From positions 62,001-126,000 of the forward strand of contig NZ_VTRT01000002.1 of NCBI RefSeq assembly GCF_008274585.1: a stretch of 64,000 nucleotides of DNA, in the 5' to 3' direction. Of this stretch, positions 1 to 8,584 are shown in pieces. The DNA comes from Pedobacter sp. BS3. GTDB taxonomy: Bacteria; Bacteroidota; Bacteroidia; Sphingobacteriales; Sphingobacteriaceae. Position numbers and translations under genes: made by a program. Positions within the stretch are counted from its first letter, which is position 1. Every line of letters starts with the position of its first letter. Under the pieces are notes generated by a model. It did no database searches and was not told the DNA's origin. It saw nothing but the letters and a program-made list of their open reading frames with translations.

Positions 1-110
1 GCCATTTGCGAGGCATTATATTTACCTAATGTAATATTGGTTAAAATTTCCTTAGCCTGCTGGCGGCTATATGTTTTATGCTCAAATAAGTAATTTAATA
101 TCTGCTTCAT
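1..110 (-). CDS. trpD: anthranilate phosphoribosyltransferase, N-terminal part
   Basis: Only the first 36 codons lie in the window; the gene runs off the left edge. The readable start (MKQILNYLFEHKTYSRQQAK, then EILTNITLGKYNASQMA) matches the usual N-terminus of Bacteroidota TrpD, which transfers phosphoribosyl to anthranilate in tryptophan synthesis. The assignment is from recalled family sequence over a short stretch. The trp-type leader peptide and attenuator directly upstream support it independently. It may be the first gene of a trp operon transcribed leftward. Confidence 0.72.
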   Translation of the reverse strand, partial: MKQILNYLFEHKTYSRQQAKEILTNITLGKYNASQM

Positions 111-134
111 TTTAGTTAAGCGAAAGTATTGTAT

Positions 135-162
135 AAAAAAAGGGGCTGCTTATGGCAACCCC
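135..162 (-). terminator. trp attenuator terminator
   Basis: On the minus strand GGGGTTGC (162-155) pairs with GCAGCCCC (149-142) over a 5-nt loop, with one G-U pair, followed by seven T (141-135). This is a strong intrinsic terminator between the leader peptide and trpD. Its 5' arm, read as GGGTTGCC (161-154), can instead pair with GGCAATCC (215-208) inside the end of the leader ORF, giving a competing antiterminator. Confidence 0.8.
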
Positions 163-200
163 TGCTTATTTTTTATTATTTCCTTTAAAAACAGAACATA

Positions 201-269
201 CTATAGCGGATTGCCGGAATTAACATTGCCGTGCCACCACCAGGTAATATGTTTGCTTGTATTGCTCAT
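201..269 (-). CDS. trpL: trp operon leader peptide
   Basis: A 22-codon ORF reading MSNTSKHITWWWHGNVNSGN then PL and stop, with three consecutive TGG codons (242-234). Codons 19-21 (GGC AAT CCG) contain the antiterminator strand. A ribosome stalled at the Trp codons would leave that strand free to block the terminator. A ribosome reaching the stop codon would cover it and let the terminator form. This is the classical arrangement of ribosome-mediated trp attenuation; that it operates here is inferred from sequence only. Confidence 0.82.
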   Translation of the reverse strand: MSNTSKHITWWWHGNVNSGNPL

Positions 270-279
270 CACTTTGCGA

Positions 280-287
280 CAAATATG
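280..287 (-). promoter_or_regulatory. candidate trp promoter -7 element
   Basis: CATATTTG on the minus strand fits the Bacteroidota -7 consensus TAnnTTTG at 7 of 8 positions. It lies about 11 nt before the leader ATG, so the transcript would start only a few bases ahead of the leader peptide. No strong -33 TTTG is seen, only a weak TTG about 22 nt further upstream. Confidence 0.45.
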
Positions 288-394
288 AAAATTCTTTTTA
301 TTGCCTGCAAGTTATTTCTGATTTTTTCTAATATTTAAAAACAGATTCAGGCCCTGAATTCTTAAAAGAGTGAACCCACATAAATAAAGCATTC

Positions 395-1279
395 ATGAAA
401 ATCAACAAACGCTACAAACGTTATCTTAATTTAAAACGCGAAACAGTCCGTATCAGCTTTGTACTGGCAGGCATATTTCTGGCTGCTTTTGGGCTTAAAG
501 GCTTTTTAGTTCCTAACGGCTTTATTGATGGTGGTGTTACAGGTATTTCCCTGCTGATGCACCATATTACTCATCTTTCGGTTTCATTTTGGCTTGTTAT
601 TTTAAATATACCATTCATTGTACTGGCTGTTAAACAGATCGGGAAACGCTTCGCCATTACTACGCTATCTGCTATTTTGGTGCTGGCTACGCTGATATAT
701 TTCCTGGATTTCCCGGTTATTACCAATGATAAATTGCTGATAGCTATTTTCGGCGGATTTTTCCTGGGAGCCGGCGTAGGAATGTCTATACGCGGTGGTG
801 GCGTACTGGATGGCACCGAAATTATGGCAGTTTATATTAACCGCAGAAGCGTGCTTAGCATTGGCGATATTATTCTGGTGATCAATGTGCTGATCTTTAT
901 TTGTGCCGCCTTTGTTCTGAGCCTTGAAACGGCGCTCTACTCCATCCTCACCTATCTTTCGGCTTCAAAAACCGTAGATTTTATTGTGCAGGGTATTGAG
1001 GAGTACGCCGGTGTTACCATTGTATCAACCAAAAGTAACGAGATCCGCGAAGCTATTATCAATAACCTGGGTCGTGGTGTAACCATTTACAAAGGTGAAC
1101 GCGGATTTGGCGGAACAGGCGTAAAAAAGGAACTGGATATTGTTTTTACCGTAATTACCCGGCTGGAAGCCTCGCGATTGCGCCAGGAAGTTGAACGTAT
1201 TGACCGTAAAGCGTTCATCGTGATGAATGTGATCACTGATATCAGGGGCGGCATGGTTAAACGGCGACCGCTGCATTGA
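395..1279 (+). CDS. YitT family membrane protein
   Basis: A 294-residue protein with about six hydrophobic segments in residues 15-195 (for example FVLAGIFLAAFGLKGFLVPN, and a glycine-rich stretch near 115-130), followed by a soluble C-terminal domain of about 90 residues starting at the GVTIVST segment. This two-part layout is that of the YitT/DUF161-DUF2179 family of inner-membrane proteins, whose transport substrate is not settled. It is divergent from the trp leader and followed by a repeat-rich spacer. Confidence 0.85.
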   Translation: MKINKRYKRYLNLKRETVRISFVLAGIFLAAFGLKGFLVPNGFIDGGVTGISLLMHHITHLSVSFWLVILNIPFIVLAVKQIGKRFAITTLSAILVLATLIYFLDFPVITNDKLLIAIFGGFFLGAGVGMSIRGGGVLDGTEIMAVYINRRSVLSIGDIILVINVLIFICAAFVLSLETALYSILTYLSASKTVDFIVQGIEEYAGVTIVSTKSNEIREAIINNLGRGVTIYKGERGFGGTGVKKELDIVFTVITRLEASRLRQEVERIDRKAFIVMNVITDIRGGMVKRRPLH

Positions 1280-1281
1280 GG

Positions 1282-1347
1282 GAAGGCCTGAAGGTGGAAG
1301 GTGGAAGGTGGAGGGCGTGAAGGTGGAAGGTAGAAGGTTTAAGGTGA
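1282..1347 (+). repeat. degenerate 7-bp tandem repeat (GGTGGAA type)
   Basis: About nine heptamer units of the GGTGGAA/GGTAGAA type follow the YitT gene, with some imperfect units. Three other intergenic regions in the window carry unrelated heptamer arrays of the same period. Confidence 0.7.
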
Positions 1348-1751
1348 TATAATCTATAGTTATCGATTCTTATCATGACCAGTCAAATTTAAATTTAGTA
1401 CAAGGTAAGCCATGCTACAGGCAACTGCTTAACCCTGCACCAGGCTGTAAAATTTTTACCACCGAAGGGTCGGGGGTTCGCTTCGCTCAATCCCGGATAG
1501 TCGTATTCGTGTCAATTTAAGGGTAAATCCTCCCCCTACCCCTTCCAGCGGGGGACACGATCGACAACGGTATTGCTGACTTTTGTAAAAATTAGTGGCC
1601 AACTATGCCCGTTCTCCGCCAGTTGGCGGAGGGCGTGTTGGCAATGTGCGCAGGAAGGGGCAGGTATTTTTGCCTTTGTTGAACGTATTCTTTCTTAACT
1701 TGACGCCTGTGCGAATAGTCGGGATTTCACCACGTTCAACTTTTTACATTG
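1348..1751. other. intergenic stretch without a supported gene
   Basis: No ORF with coding character is visible; the 73-codon plus-strand ORF at 1595-1816 overlaps the end of the E1 gene and looks random. A compact hairpin CTCCGCC/GGCGGAG (1614-1620 with 1625-1631) is present. The words around 1714 (GGGATTTCACCACGTTCAAC) resemble a segment near 56607, suggesting a dispersed intergenic sequence. The E1 gene ends at 1752 on the minus strand, so the hairpin might serve as its terminator, although no T-run follows. Confidence 0.5.
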
Positions 1752-4163
1752 CTAATATATGGCAGGATATTTACCGGGATTGCTCTCGTTCATCATGGCG
1801 TAAACAACCTCAATAACATCATCTACCGATGGTTTACTGAAATAATCGCCGTCTGAACCGTAGGGAGGCCGGTGAGCCTGTGCGGTCAGGGTACGCGGCT
1901 GCGCATCGAGGTAATAGTAACCCTTCTGCTTTTCAAGCACCTGCTGCAATATAAATGCCGACGCTCCGCCGGGGACATCTTCATCAACTACCAACAGCTT
2001 ATTGGTTTTTTGTAAAGATTTTACGCACAACTCATCTAAATCAAAAGGTTGCAACGTTTGCGGGTCAACAATTTCAATAGATATACCTAACTCCTGCAAT
2101 TCATCGGCAGCTTCCTGGACAATACGCAGTGTAGAACCATAGGTTACAATGGTCACATCCGAACCTTCCAGTACAATTTCTGCCTTGCCTAAAGGAACAG
2201 TAAAATCGCCTACATTAACCGGGAGCTTTTCCTTCAGGCGATAACCATTCAGGCACTCAACCACCAGTGCGGGCTCATCACTACGCAATAAGGTATTGTA
2301 CATTCCGGCAGCCTGGGTCATATTTCGCGGCACACAAACGTGCAGGCCACGCAATGAGCCTAATATCATGCTCATGGGCGAGCCCGAATGCCAGATACCC
2401 TCCAAACGATGTCCGCGGGTGCGGATAATGACCGGGGCTTTCTGTCCCGCTTTGGTGCGGTAGCTTAATGAAGCCAGGTCATCGCTCAGCACATTAAGTG
2501 CATATAATAAATAATCTACATACTGGATTTCGGCAATGGGTCTCAATCCGCGTAAAGCGAGGCCTATTCCCTGCCCGGCAATCGTCATTTCGCGTATGCC
2601 GGTATCAAATATGCGTAGATCGCCAAATTTTTCCTGTAAACCGGCAAAGCCCTGGTTTACGTCACCAATAGCGCCTACATCTTCGCCAAAGGCAATGATA
2701 CGTGGATCACGGCGGAAATTAGCTTCAAAACAGGCATTCAGAATTTCACGCCCATCAAGCATTGGGGCATTTTCATCATATTCTGCCTCCACTACCGGGA
2801 CGTTGAACGGCGATTCAAGTCCATCGGTAAACAACTTGGTATTATAACGCTCGTAATTCAGCTTGCGCTGCTGGTTATACCAGTTTAACAATTTAGTTTT
2901 GGCGTCCGAATCTGTCCCACGAAGCATACGAAGAGCTTTGCGGGCCGTAGAAAAAATCTCCCTACGGGAATAGTCAACTGTGCTTTTCAGTGTCAGGCCT
3001 AAATGCTTAAGCTCAGCATAGCCTGTTTCAAGCAAAAGTTCATTGAGCTCATCGGCCTCTTTTTTTATCACAGCGATGTACGTACTCCATGCCTTCTTTT
3101 GCGATTCACGAACATGAATACGTGCATTATTCTCAATTTCCTGCAATTGATCTTCGGTTGCAATGGCCGATTCGAGCATCCATTTGCGCATCTGCACCAG
3201 GCAATCGTATTCTTTTTCCCAATCTAAACGCTCACGGGTTTTATAACGTTCATGCGATCCTGATGTAGAATGGCCCTGCGGCTGGGTCATTTCAGTTACA
3301 TGGATCAGCACCGGAATATGCTTCTCGCGGCAAATGCGAATGGCTTTTTCATACGTTTCGCACAAGCCCGGGTAATCCCATCCTCTTACTTTAAAGATTT
3401 CGTAACCTTCGCCTTTTTCATCCCGCTGGAAACCCCGCAGCACTTCAGATATATCCTGCTTGGTAGTTTGCAGCTCGGCGGGAACAGAAATACCGTAGCC
3501 ATCGTCCCAGATAGACACCGCCATGGGGATTTGCATCACACCGGCAGCGTTGAATGTTTCAAAAAATACGCCTTCTGATGTTGACCCATTGCCCACCGTG
3601 CCAAAGGCAACTTCATTACCATTAATCGAAAAGCCGGTTAAATGAGCCAATCCGGGATTATTGCGATACAGCTTCGATGCCTGTGCCAAACCCACCAACC
3701 GGGCCATTTGTCCGCCGGTAGTAGATATATCCGACGATGTATTTTTAGATTCGAGCTGGTTTTTCCAGCTACCATCATCGTTTACCACGCGTGTGGCATA
3801 ATGGCAGTTCATTTGCCTTCCGGCCGATGACGGATCATGTTCCACATCCGCATTAGCGTAAAGCTGCGCAAAAAGCTCTGTTACATCAGACATACCGGCT
3901 GCCAGCATAAACGTTTGGTCGCGGTAATACCCGGCACGCCAGTCGCCTTCTCTGAACACCTTGGCCATAGCCAGCTGAGCAACTTCCTTACCATCGCCAA
4001 AAATACCGAACTTGGCCTTGCCGGTAAGCACTTCCTTTCTGCCCAGCAAGCTGGCCTGACGACTGATGTAAGCTATCCTGTAATCGTTTACAACAATGCT
4101 TTTAAAGTCATCAAACGTAAGCTCAGATACCTCAAACGGACTGGTTAAATGCTGTTCATTCAT
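1752..4163 (-). CDS. 2-oxoacid dehydrogenase E1, alpha-beta fusion
   Basis: An 803-residue protein joining both halves of a thiamine-diphosphate dehydrogenase E1. The first half carries the alpha-subunit cofactor region (VGNGSTSEGVFFETFNAAGV, then SIWDDGYGIS). The second half, from about residue 450, is the beta subunit (IAFGEDVGAIGDVNQGFAGL; later a VTYGSTLRIV segment). The enzyme decarboxylates a branched-chain 2-oxoacid or pyruvate and passes the acyl group to E2 lipoate. I chose the ATG at 4163 because the longer frame needs a TTG at 4181. Fused E1 proteins are common in Bacteroidota; the exact substrate cannot be read from sequence. No E2 or E3 gene is nearby. Confidence 0.85.
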   Translation of the reverse strand: MNEQHLTSPFEVSELTFDDFKSIVVNDYRIAYISRQASLLGRKEVLTGKAKFGIFGDGKEVAQLAMAKVFREGDWRAGYYRDQTFMLAAGMSDVTELFAQLYANADVEHDPSSAGRQMNCHYATRVVNDDGSWKNQLESKNTSSDISTTGGQMARLVGLAQASKLYRNNPGLAHLTGFSINGNEVAFGTVGNGSTSEGVFFETFNAAGVMQIPMAVSIWDDGYGISVPAELQTTKQDISEVLRGFQRDEKGEGYEIFKVRGWDYPGLCETYEKAIRICREKHIPVLIHVTEMTQPQGHSTSGSHERYKTRERLDWEKEYDCLVQMRKWMLESAIATEDQLQEIENNARIHVRESQKKAWSTYIAVIKKEADELNELLLETGYAELKHLGLTLKSTVDYSRREIFSTARKALRMLRGTDSDAKTKLLNWYNQQRKLNYERYNTKLFTDGLESPFNVPVVEAEYDENAPMLDGREILNACFEANFRRDPRIIAFGEDVGAIGDVNQGFAGLQEKFGDLRIFDTGIREMTIAGQGIGLALRGLRPIAEIQYVDYLLYALNVLSDDLASLSYRTKAGQKAPVIIRTRGHRLEGIWHSGSPMSMILGSLRGLHVCVPRNMTQAAGMYNTLLRSDEPALVVECLNGYRLKEKLPVNVGDFTVPLGKAEIVLEGSDVTIVTYGSTLRIVQEAADELQELGISIEIVDPQTLQPFDLDELCVKSLQKTNKLLVVDEDVPGGASAFILQQVLEKQKGYYYLDAQPRTLTAQAHRPPYGSDGDYFSKPSVDDVIEVVYAMMNESNPGKYPAIY

Positions 4164-4235
4164 CGGTGTATATTTCGGCAATTATAAAAAGCAATTCTGT
4201 CAAAAATAGTAAAATAATGCAAACCCACCCAATGT

Positions 4236-4322
4236 AAGTCAAAAGTCAAAAGTCAAAAGTCAAAAGTCAAAAGTCAAAAGTCAAAAGTGAAAAGTGAAAA
4301 GTAAAAAGTAAAAAGTAAAAAG
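4236..4322 (+). repeat. 7-bp tandem repeat (GTCAAAA type)
   Basis: About twelve heptamer units, GTCAAAA grading into GTGAAAA and GTAAAAA, sit in the promoter-side spacer between the E1 gene and the DUF1573 gene. The gradual drift from one variant to the next suggests expansion by slippage. Confidence 0.85.
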
Positions 4323-4484
4323 ACTAAACGCCGGGCAACCCTGTGTTTTTGTATTTCTGAATGTTTGAATAAGACATTGTTTATAATATGGTGCCACTTA
4401 ATTATTAATGATGGAATACTTTTTGAAGTATTGAAAATTAAAATATATTTGTAAAGAGATATTTTAACAACTATCTGATAGATT

Positions 4485-4871
4485 ATGAAAAAAATCATTT
4501 TACTTCTGGCTGTGGTTGTTGGCTTTACCGCCATGACAGCTATGCAGACGGATAACAAGGCAGAATTTAAGTTTGAATCAGAAACCCACGATTTTGGTAA
4601 AATCCCTCAGGGCAAGCCCGTAACGGTAGATTTTACATTTACCAATGTTGGCCAGGAGCCGCTTATCATCAGCAGCGTTGAGCCAACCTGCGGTTGCACT
4701 GTGGCTAAATTTACCAATACTCCTGTTAAAAAAGGTGAGACCGGTACCATTACATTAACGTTTAATGCGGCAGTCGCATCACCATTCACTAAAGCGGTTA
4801 CGGTAAAATCAAACGCCAAAACCCCGGTTAAAGTGTTATATATAAAAGGAGAAGTGATAGCAAACAAATAG
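4485..4871 (+). CDS. DUF1573 secreted protein
   Basis: A 128-residue protein with an N-terminal signal sequence (hydrophobic residues 4-18). It is followed by one DUF1573 immunoglobulin-like domain with the diagnostic THDFGKIPQGKP motif, the FTNVGQEPLIIS strand and the PTCGCT motif with its paired cysteines. Such proteins are abundant in Bacteroidota envelopes; their role is unknown. A strong terminator follows. Confidence 0.88.
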   Translation: MKKIILLLAVVVGFTAMTAMQTDNKAEFKFESETHDFGKIPQGKPVTVDFTFTNVGQEPLIISSVEPTCGCTVAKFTNTPVKKGETGTITLTFNAAVASPFTKAVTVKSNAKTPVKVLYIKGEVIANK

Positions 4872-4895
4872 AAAAAAAATAATCATCAATTGTAA

Positions 4896-4928
4896 AAACC
4901 TCTCCGATAAAACGGGGAGGTTTTTTTA
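4896..4928 (+). terminator. intrinsic terminator after DUF1573 gene
   Basis: CCTCTCCG (4899-4906) pairs with CGGGGAGG (4913-4920), with one T-G pair, over a 6-nt loop. Flanking A and T runs extend the stem and give a seven-T tail. Confidence 0.9.
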
Positions 4929-4942
4929 TTTTTGCACAACTT

Positions 4943-6172
4943 ATGCCACAAATTTCAAATAAAGGCCAGCGTATACCGGCCTCACCAATAAGGAAGTTAG
5001 CCCCTTATGCAGAACAGGCTAAACGTGAAGGGAAAACTGTATATCATCTGAACATCGGGCAACCTGATATTGAAACACCGCAGGTGATGCTTGATGCCAT
5101 TAAGAATATCAGCTTTAAGGTATGGGCTTACACGCCCTCCGAAGGCATACTCTCTTTCCGCGAAAAGCTGGCGGAATATTATAATAAGCTGGGTTACAAT
5201 ATCGGCCCGGATAATATCATTGTTACCAATGGCGGTTCTGAAGGGTTTATTATTGCTACGCAGTCCTGCCTGGATGCAGGCGACGAGATTATCGTTCCTG
5301 AGCCCTTTTATGCCAATTATAATGGTTTTGCCTGCATGAGCGATGCCATTATTAAGCCTGTAACCGCAAGCATTAATAATGGATTTGCATTGCCGCCCAT
5401 CAGCGAGTTTGAAAAGCACATCACGCCGAAGACCAAGGCCATTTTTATATGCAGCCCGAATAACCCTACCGGCTATGTGTATTCACGCCAGGAACTGGAA
5501 GATCTCAAAACGCTTTGCTTAAAATATGATCTGTACCTGTTTTCTGATGAGGCTTACCGTGATTTTTGTTATGACGGACAGACGTTTGTTTCGCCCATGC
5601 ACCTTGACGGGATGGATGAAAATGTGATCATTATTGATACCGTATCTAAACGGTACAGTGCCTGCGGAGCACGCTTAGGTTTCCTGATCACCAAGAACAA
5701 ACAGATTTTAGCTACTGCCCTGAAATTTGCCCAGGCCCGCCTGAGCGCCGGATTAGTAGAGCAAATTGCCGGCGAAGCTGCTATTGATACACCGGCTTCG
5801 TACTTTGAGCATGTGAAACAGGAGTATACCGAACGCAGAAATATACTGGTTGAGGCGCTGAATAATATGAAAGGCGTTTACTGCCCTAACCCGGGAGGTG
5901 CATTTTATGTTACCGCACGTCTGCCTATTGACGATGCTGATAAATTCTGCCAATGGATGCTTGAAACATTCTCTTATGACAATAAGACAGTAATGATGGC
6001 TCCCGCGACAGGTTTTTACAGCACACCGGGCGCCGGGAAGGATGAAGTAAGACTGGCATACGTTTTGAAGCAGGATGATCTGAAAAATGCGATGGCCTGC
6101 CTTGAAAAAGCGCTGGAAGAGTACCCGGGTCGAACCGTGAGAAACCCGGAGTTGGCAGTAAACACCATTTAA
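4943..6172 (+). CDS. PLP-dependent aminotransferase (class I/II)
   Basis: A 409-residue fold-type I aminotransferase. Visible are the N-terminal HLNIGQPDIETP, the TNGGSEG cofactor loop near residue 95, SPNNPTGYVY near 175, the DEAYRDF motif near 205 and the Schiff-base lysine in TVSKRYSACGARLG near 235. It transfers an amino group between an amino acid and a 2-oxoacid, probably of the aspartate/aromatic type; the substrate is not fixed by sequence. It ends 16 bp before tmRNA. Confidence 0.85.
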   Translation: MPQISNKGQRIPASPIRKLAPYAEQAKREGKTVYHLNIGQPDIETPQVMLDAIKNISFKVWAYTPSEGILSFREKLAEYYNKLGYNIGPDNIIVTNGGSEGFIIATQSCLDAGDEIIVPEPFYANYNGFACMSDAIIKPVTASINNGFALPPISEFEKHITPKTKAIFICSPNNPTGYVYSRQELEDLKTLCLKYDLYLFSDEAYRDFCYDGQTFVSPMHLDGMDENVIIIDTVSKRYSACGARLGFLITKNKQILATALKFAQARLSAGLVEQIAGEAAIDTPASYFEHVKQEYTERRNILVEALNNMKGVYCPNPGGAFYVTARLPIDDADKFCQWMLETFSYDNKTVMMAPATGFYSTPGAGKDEVRLAYVLKQDDLKNAMACLEKALEEYPGRTVRNPELAVNTI

Positions 6173-6188
6173 CGTATCTTTGAAATAT

Positions 6189-6555
6189 GGGGCCGACCGG
6201 AATTGACAGGATGGCGGCAAGTATGTAAGCATGCAGCGCATTGTGAGTAAAGCGCTTAAATCTGAACTCTCAACCTTATAAATGGCGAAAATAACTACGC
6301 CTTAGCTGCCTAATTTAGAATTAGCATAGCTTTTGTCCCGCTAACGGTTTTGTTCTGTACCGGTAGCAAACGGGGCATCGATTCACAGAACTGGCTGTAT
6401 TAACGGTGCGATAATACGGCGAGATCAAGCACCTAAGGAAGACGGTACAGGCAAGCGACTGGCCTTCCCCTTCCCGACAATTGAACAGAAGCTAAGCATG
6501 TAGAAAGCATAATTTGTTCCATGTTTGGACGAGGGTTCGAATCCCTCCGGCTCCA
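6189..6555 (+). ncRNA. ssrA: transfer-messenger RNA (tmRNA)
   Basis: The 5' end GGGGCCG pairs with CGGCTCC at the 3' end to make the tRNA-like acceptor stem, and the T-arm GGTTCGAATCC is intact. The tag frame starts at the resume codon GGC (6284-6286) and reads GENNYALAA with stop TAA at 6311-6313, the Bacteroidota pattern. The RNA rescues stalled ribosomes. Prophage insertion lies in its 3' end. The encoded CCA found beyond attR (ACCA at 45486-45489) is replaced here by ACTT, so the lysogen must add CCA enzymatically. The original terminator is also displaced. Confidence 0.95.
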
Positions 6556-6556
6556 C
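6524..6556 (+). other. attL
   Basis: The 33-bp core starts TTTGGACGAGGG and ends GGCTCCAC. It is identical to 45455-45487. It contains the T-arm and acceptor 3' strand of tmRNA, so integration rebuilds the gene. Identity stops on both sides (ATG before and TTTT after here; ACC before and CACA after at attR). Confidence 0.95.
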
Positions 6557-6581
6557 TTTTAAACAACTGATTGTCAGTCGC

Positions 6582-7835
6582 ATGAAAATGCTGGCTGACA
6601 CAGCAGCTGACACGAGTTTAGAAAAATTACTCCCAGTGAAACCAAAATGGGAAGGCCCCTTTATTTACGAACCTCCAGGCGGTGATCTTACAAAAGATTG
6701 GTTTGTCTGGTTAAACTATCAACACCCTATTACCGGTCAAATGGTCCGGGCTGGCCGTTATAGTTATGGCTTTGCTCAGTACAATACCAAAACAGAACGC
6801 CGGCAGCATGCTCTTGCTCTGAAGGCCGTGATAGAAGAGCTGCTAAAGGAAGGCTGGAATCCCTTTGAAGAATACAATGTATTCGACCATCAGCAGGACA
6901 ATCGCGTTGTTACCCTTATTGATAATTACTTAAAAGAAATAAAAGGAAGCATCAGGCCTAATACTTATCGTAAATACGAAACCGAGCTGAATCTTTTCAA
7001 AAAGTGGCTTGAAACAAACGGCTTTTCCGGGCTTCAGATGAATGAAGTGAAAAAGGCTGTTGTTACTTCTTTTCTTCAGGAATATAAATTAAAAAAGGAG
7101 TGGAAGGGGAAAACCTACAACAACTACCTTAACGACATTACCACCTTTTTTAATTATTATCACGAGAATTACGATGAGGTCATCGAAAAGGTTCCTACGG
7201 TAAGTCTGAAGCGGCAACCTACATTATCACCAGGCAACCAAGCCTGGAACGACTGGCAGTTCAAAAAACTGAAAGAATGGATGCTGGAAGACGGCGAAGA
7301 CCTGCTCTATATCTTCTGCAGCTTTATATATTATGGAGCGCTCCGAAATGAAGCTGAAGCTAATTATCTGAGGGCCGGTGATTTTAATTTCAAAATCAGG
7401 ACGTTAAAAATCGAATCCGGAACAGCAAAGAACCGGACAACCGAATACATCCCGATTTACCCAGACTTCTTGGAGCTGTTGTATGAGTTGAAGATCGATC
7501 AACTTCCGGCCGATTATTATATTTTCGGAAAAACAAAGAATCAGCGCTTTGTTGCTAAAAAGGATTTTGTGATCGGCGCCCCGTACCAAATCGGCCAGGA
7601 TTATTTTGCACGTCATTTTCGACCTTATAAGAAACGATTAGGTATTCCGGATGAAGAACACGGGATATACCGGTACAAACACACCAGGGCTGTACACCTC
7701 GGCGAAGATGGGGAAGACCTGTACAAGATCATGAAGCTATTCCGGCACCGGGACTTAGCAACAACAATGATTTATATGCGAGGTCTGGGCGTTGACACCC
7801 AAAACACAGAGTATACGAAAGGGAGAAAGTTTTAA
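6582..7835 (+). CDS. int: phage tyrosine integrase
   Basis: A tyrosine recombinase with a SAM-like core-binding domain (residues about 125-220) and a catalytic domain. Visible are Arg in GALRNEAEANY, the KHTRA box (H..R), LFRHRD and the nucleophile Tyr in MIYMRG. It should catalyse recombination between attP and ssrA. The first ATG inside the prophage is 6582, with another at 6588; no good ribosome-binding site precedes them. The frame is open upstream through the whole att core. In the excised phage it joins the ORF starting at 45342, so the form in the prophage is probably an N-terminally truncated product. Confidence 0.92.
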   Translation: MKMLADTAADTSLEKLLPVKPKWEGPFIYEPPGGDLTKDWFVWLNYQHPITGQMVRAGRYSYGFAQYNTKTERRQHALALKAVIEELLKEGWNPFEEYNVFDHQQDNRVVTLIDNYLKEIKGSIRPNTYRKYETELNLFKKWLETNGFSGLQMNEVKKAVVTSFLQEYKLKKEWKGKTYNNYLNDITTFFNYYHENYDEVIEKVPTVSLKRQPTLSPGNQAWNDWQFKKLKEWMLEDGEDLLYIFCSFIYYGALRNEAEANYLRAGDFNFKIRTLKIESGTAKNRTTEYIPIYPDFLELLYELKIDQLPADYYIFGKTKNQRFVAKKDFVIGAPYQIGQDYFARHFRPYKKRLGIPDEEHGIYRYKHTRAVHLGEDGEDLYKIMKLFRHRDLATTMIYMRGLGVDTQNTEYTKGRKF

Positions 7836-8213
7836 ATCTTCCAAACCTTATCCTGGACAACCGCGGCGCCCTTGCATAAACGTTTTCGGGCTTTGCAATC
7901 GACCGGGGTTAAGCAACGCAGAAATAAACAGTACAAAACGATAATTAACAGATAAATTAAATTAATACCACGTCAGCCGGTTTGAAATAGAAATGTTGAA
8001 TATTTATTCGTCTGCTGATAGTAGCACTTCACGGCAATATTCGCCAATGCAGTGTTACAGGCTGGCGGGTGATTAAAAAAGTTCTTTGAAATTGAGGGGT
8101 TATAAATGTGGATAACTTTTACGGTAAAACGTAAAAATAAATTTAGATTGTATTACGCTGTAACGTATATTTGTGTTATCAAAGTAATTAATAACAATCA
8201 AAAATTAATCAAA
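7836..8213. other. gene-free spacer with promoter
   Basis: No coding frame is convincing here. The plus-strand end holds a promoter for the next gene. Short words such as ACGTAA/TTACG recur near 8120-8165 and could be operator sequence, but no clear palindrome is present. Confidence 0.4.
8147..8173 (+). promoter_or_regulatory. Bacteroidota-type promoter
   Basis: TATATTTG (8166-8173) is an exact TAnnTTTG element, with ATTG (8147-8150) at the expected -33 spacing. It lies 40 bp before the ATG at 8214. Confidence 0.65.
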
Positions 8214-8513
8214 ATGACAACACAATTCAAAATCACCGCAACTGCTCCAACTGCTTACCAGTACAATTCTTTAAGCCGCTTTGGAATGAACATCAAAAAA
8301 AATGGTAATGGCTCATTTACAAGTGAGCAAGTATTTGACAGCGAAGAAGAAGCTAAGGCTTACTTAGTTGAATGCGCTGAAAGATATTATGACGAATTTG
8401 AAGGACAGGTTGATGAACATTTGGAAGATATTGACAAGTACGGACAACTTACCATTGATGCAGTAACTGCACACATTGAAGAAGTTGAGCAGGAAGAAGA
8501 AGTTGAAGGTTAA
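8214..8513 (+). CDS. small acidic phage protein of unknown function
   Basis: A 99-residue protein starting MTTQFKITATAPTAYQYNSL. I chose this ATG because the longer upstream frame overlaps the promoter. The middle and C-terminal half are rich in Glu/Asp (EEVEQEEEVEG end). It has its own promoter and terminator and is one of few prophage genes on the plus strand, so it may be expressed in the lysogen. No family recognised. Confidence 0.6.
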   Translation: MTTQFKITATAPTAYQYNSLSRFGMNIKKNGNGSFTSEQVFDSEEEAKAYLVECAERYYDEFEGQVDEHLEDIDKYGQLTIDAVTAHIEEVEQEEEVEG

Positions 8514-8520
8514 AAAATAA

Positions 8521-8544
8521 GGCAGGGTAATCTCCCTGCCTTTT
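8521..8544 (+). terminator. intrinsic terminator
   Basis: GGCAGGG (8521-8527) and CCCTGCC (8534-8540) form a perfect 7-bp stem with a 6-nt loop, followed by TTTT. Confidence 0.85.
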
Positions 8545-8584
8545 CAAAGTAACTAATTCTTTCAAATTAATCGCTGCAAATATA

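Noticed and set aside
1595-1816. 73-codon plus-strand ORF
   Set aside because: Overlaps the E1 gene end and spans a hairpin; no coding features.
6582-7835. Phage integrase considered as the integron integrase for the cassette array
   Set aside because: It is next to the ssrA attachment site, is fused across attP and is about 80-100 residues longer than IntI; no integron-specific insertion is evident.
7836-8213. Short repeated words considered as integrase arm-binding sites or an origin
   Set aside because: No repeat is long or regular enough to support either.
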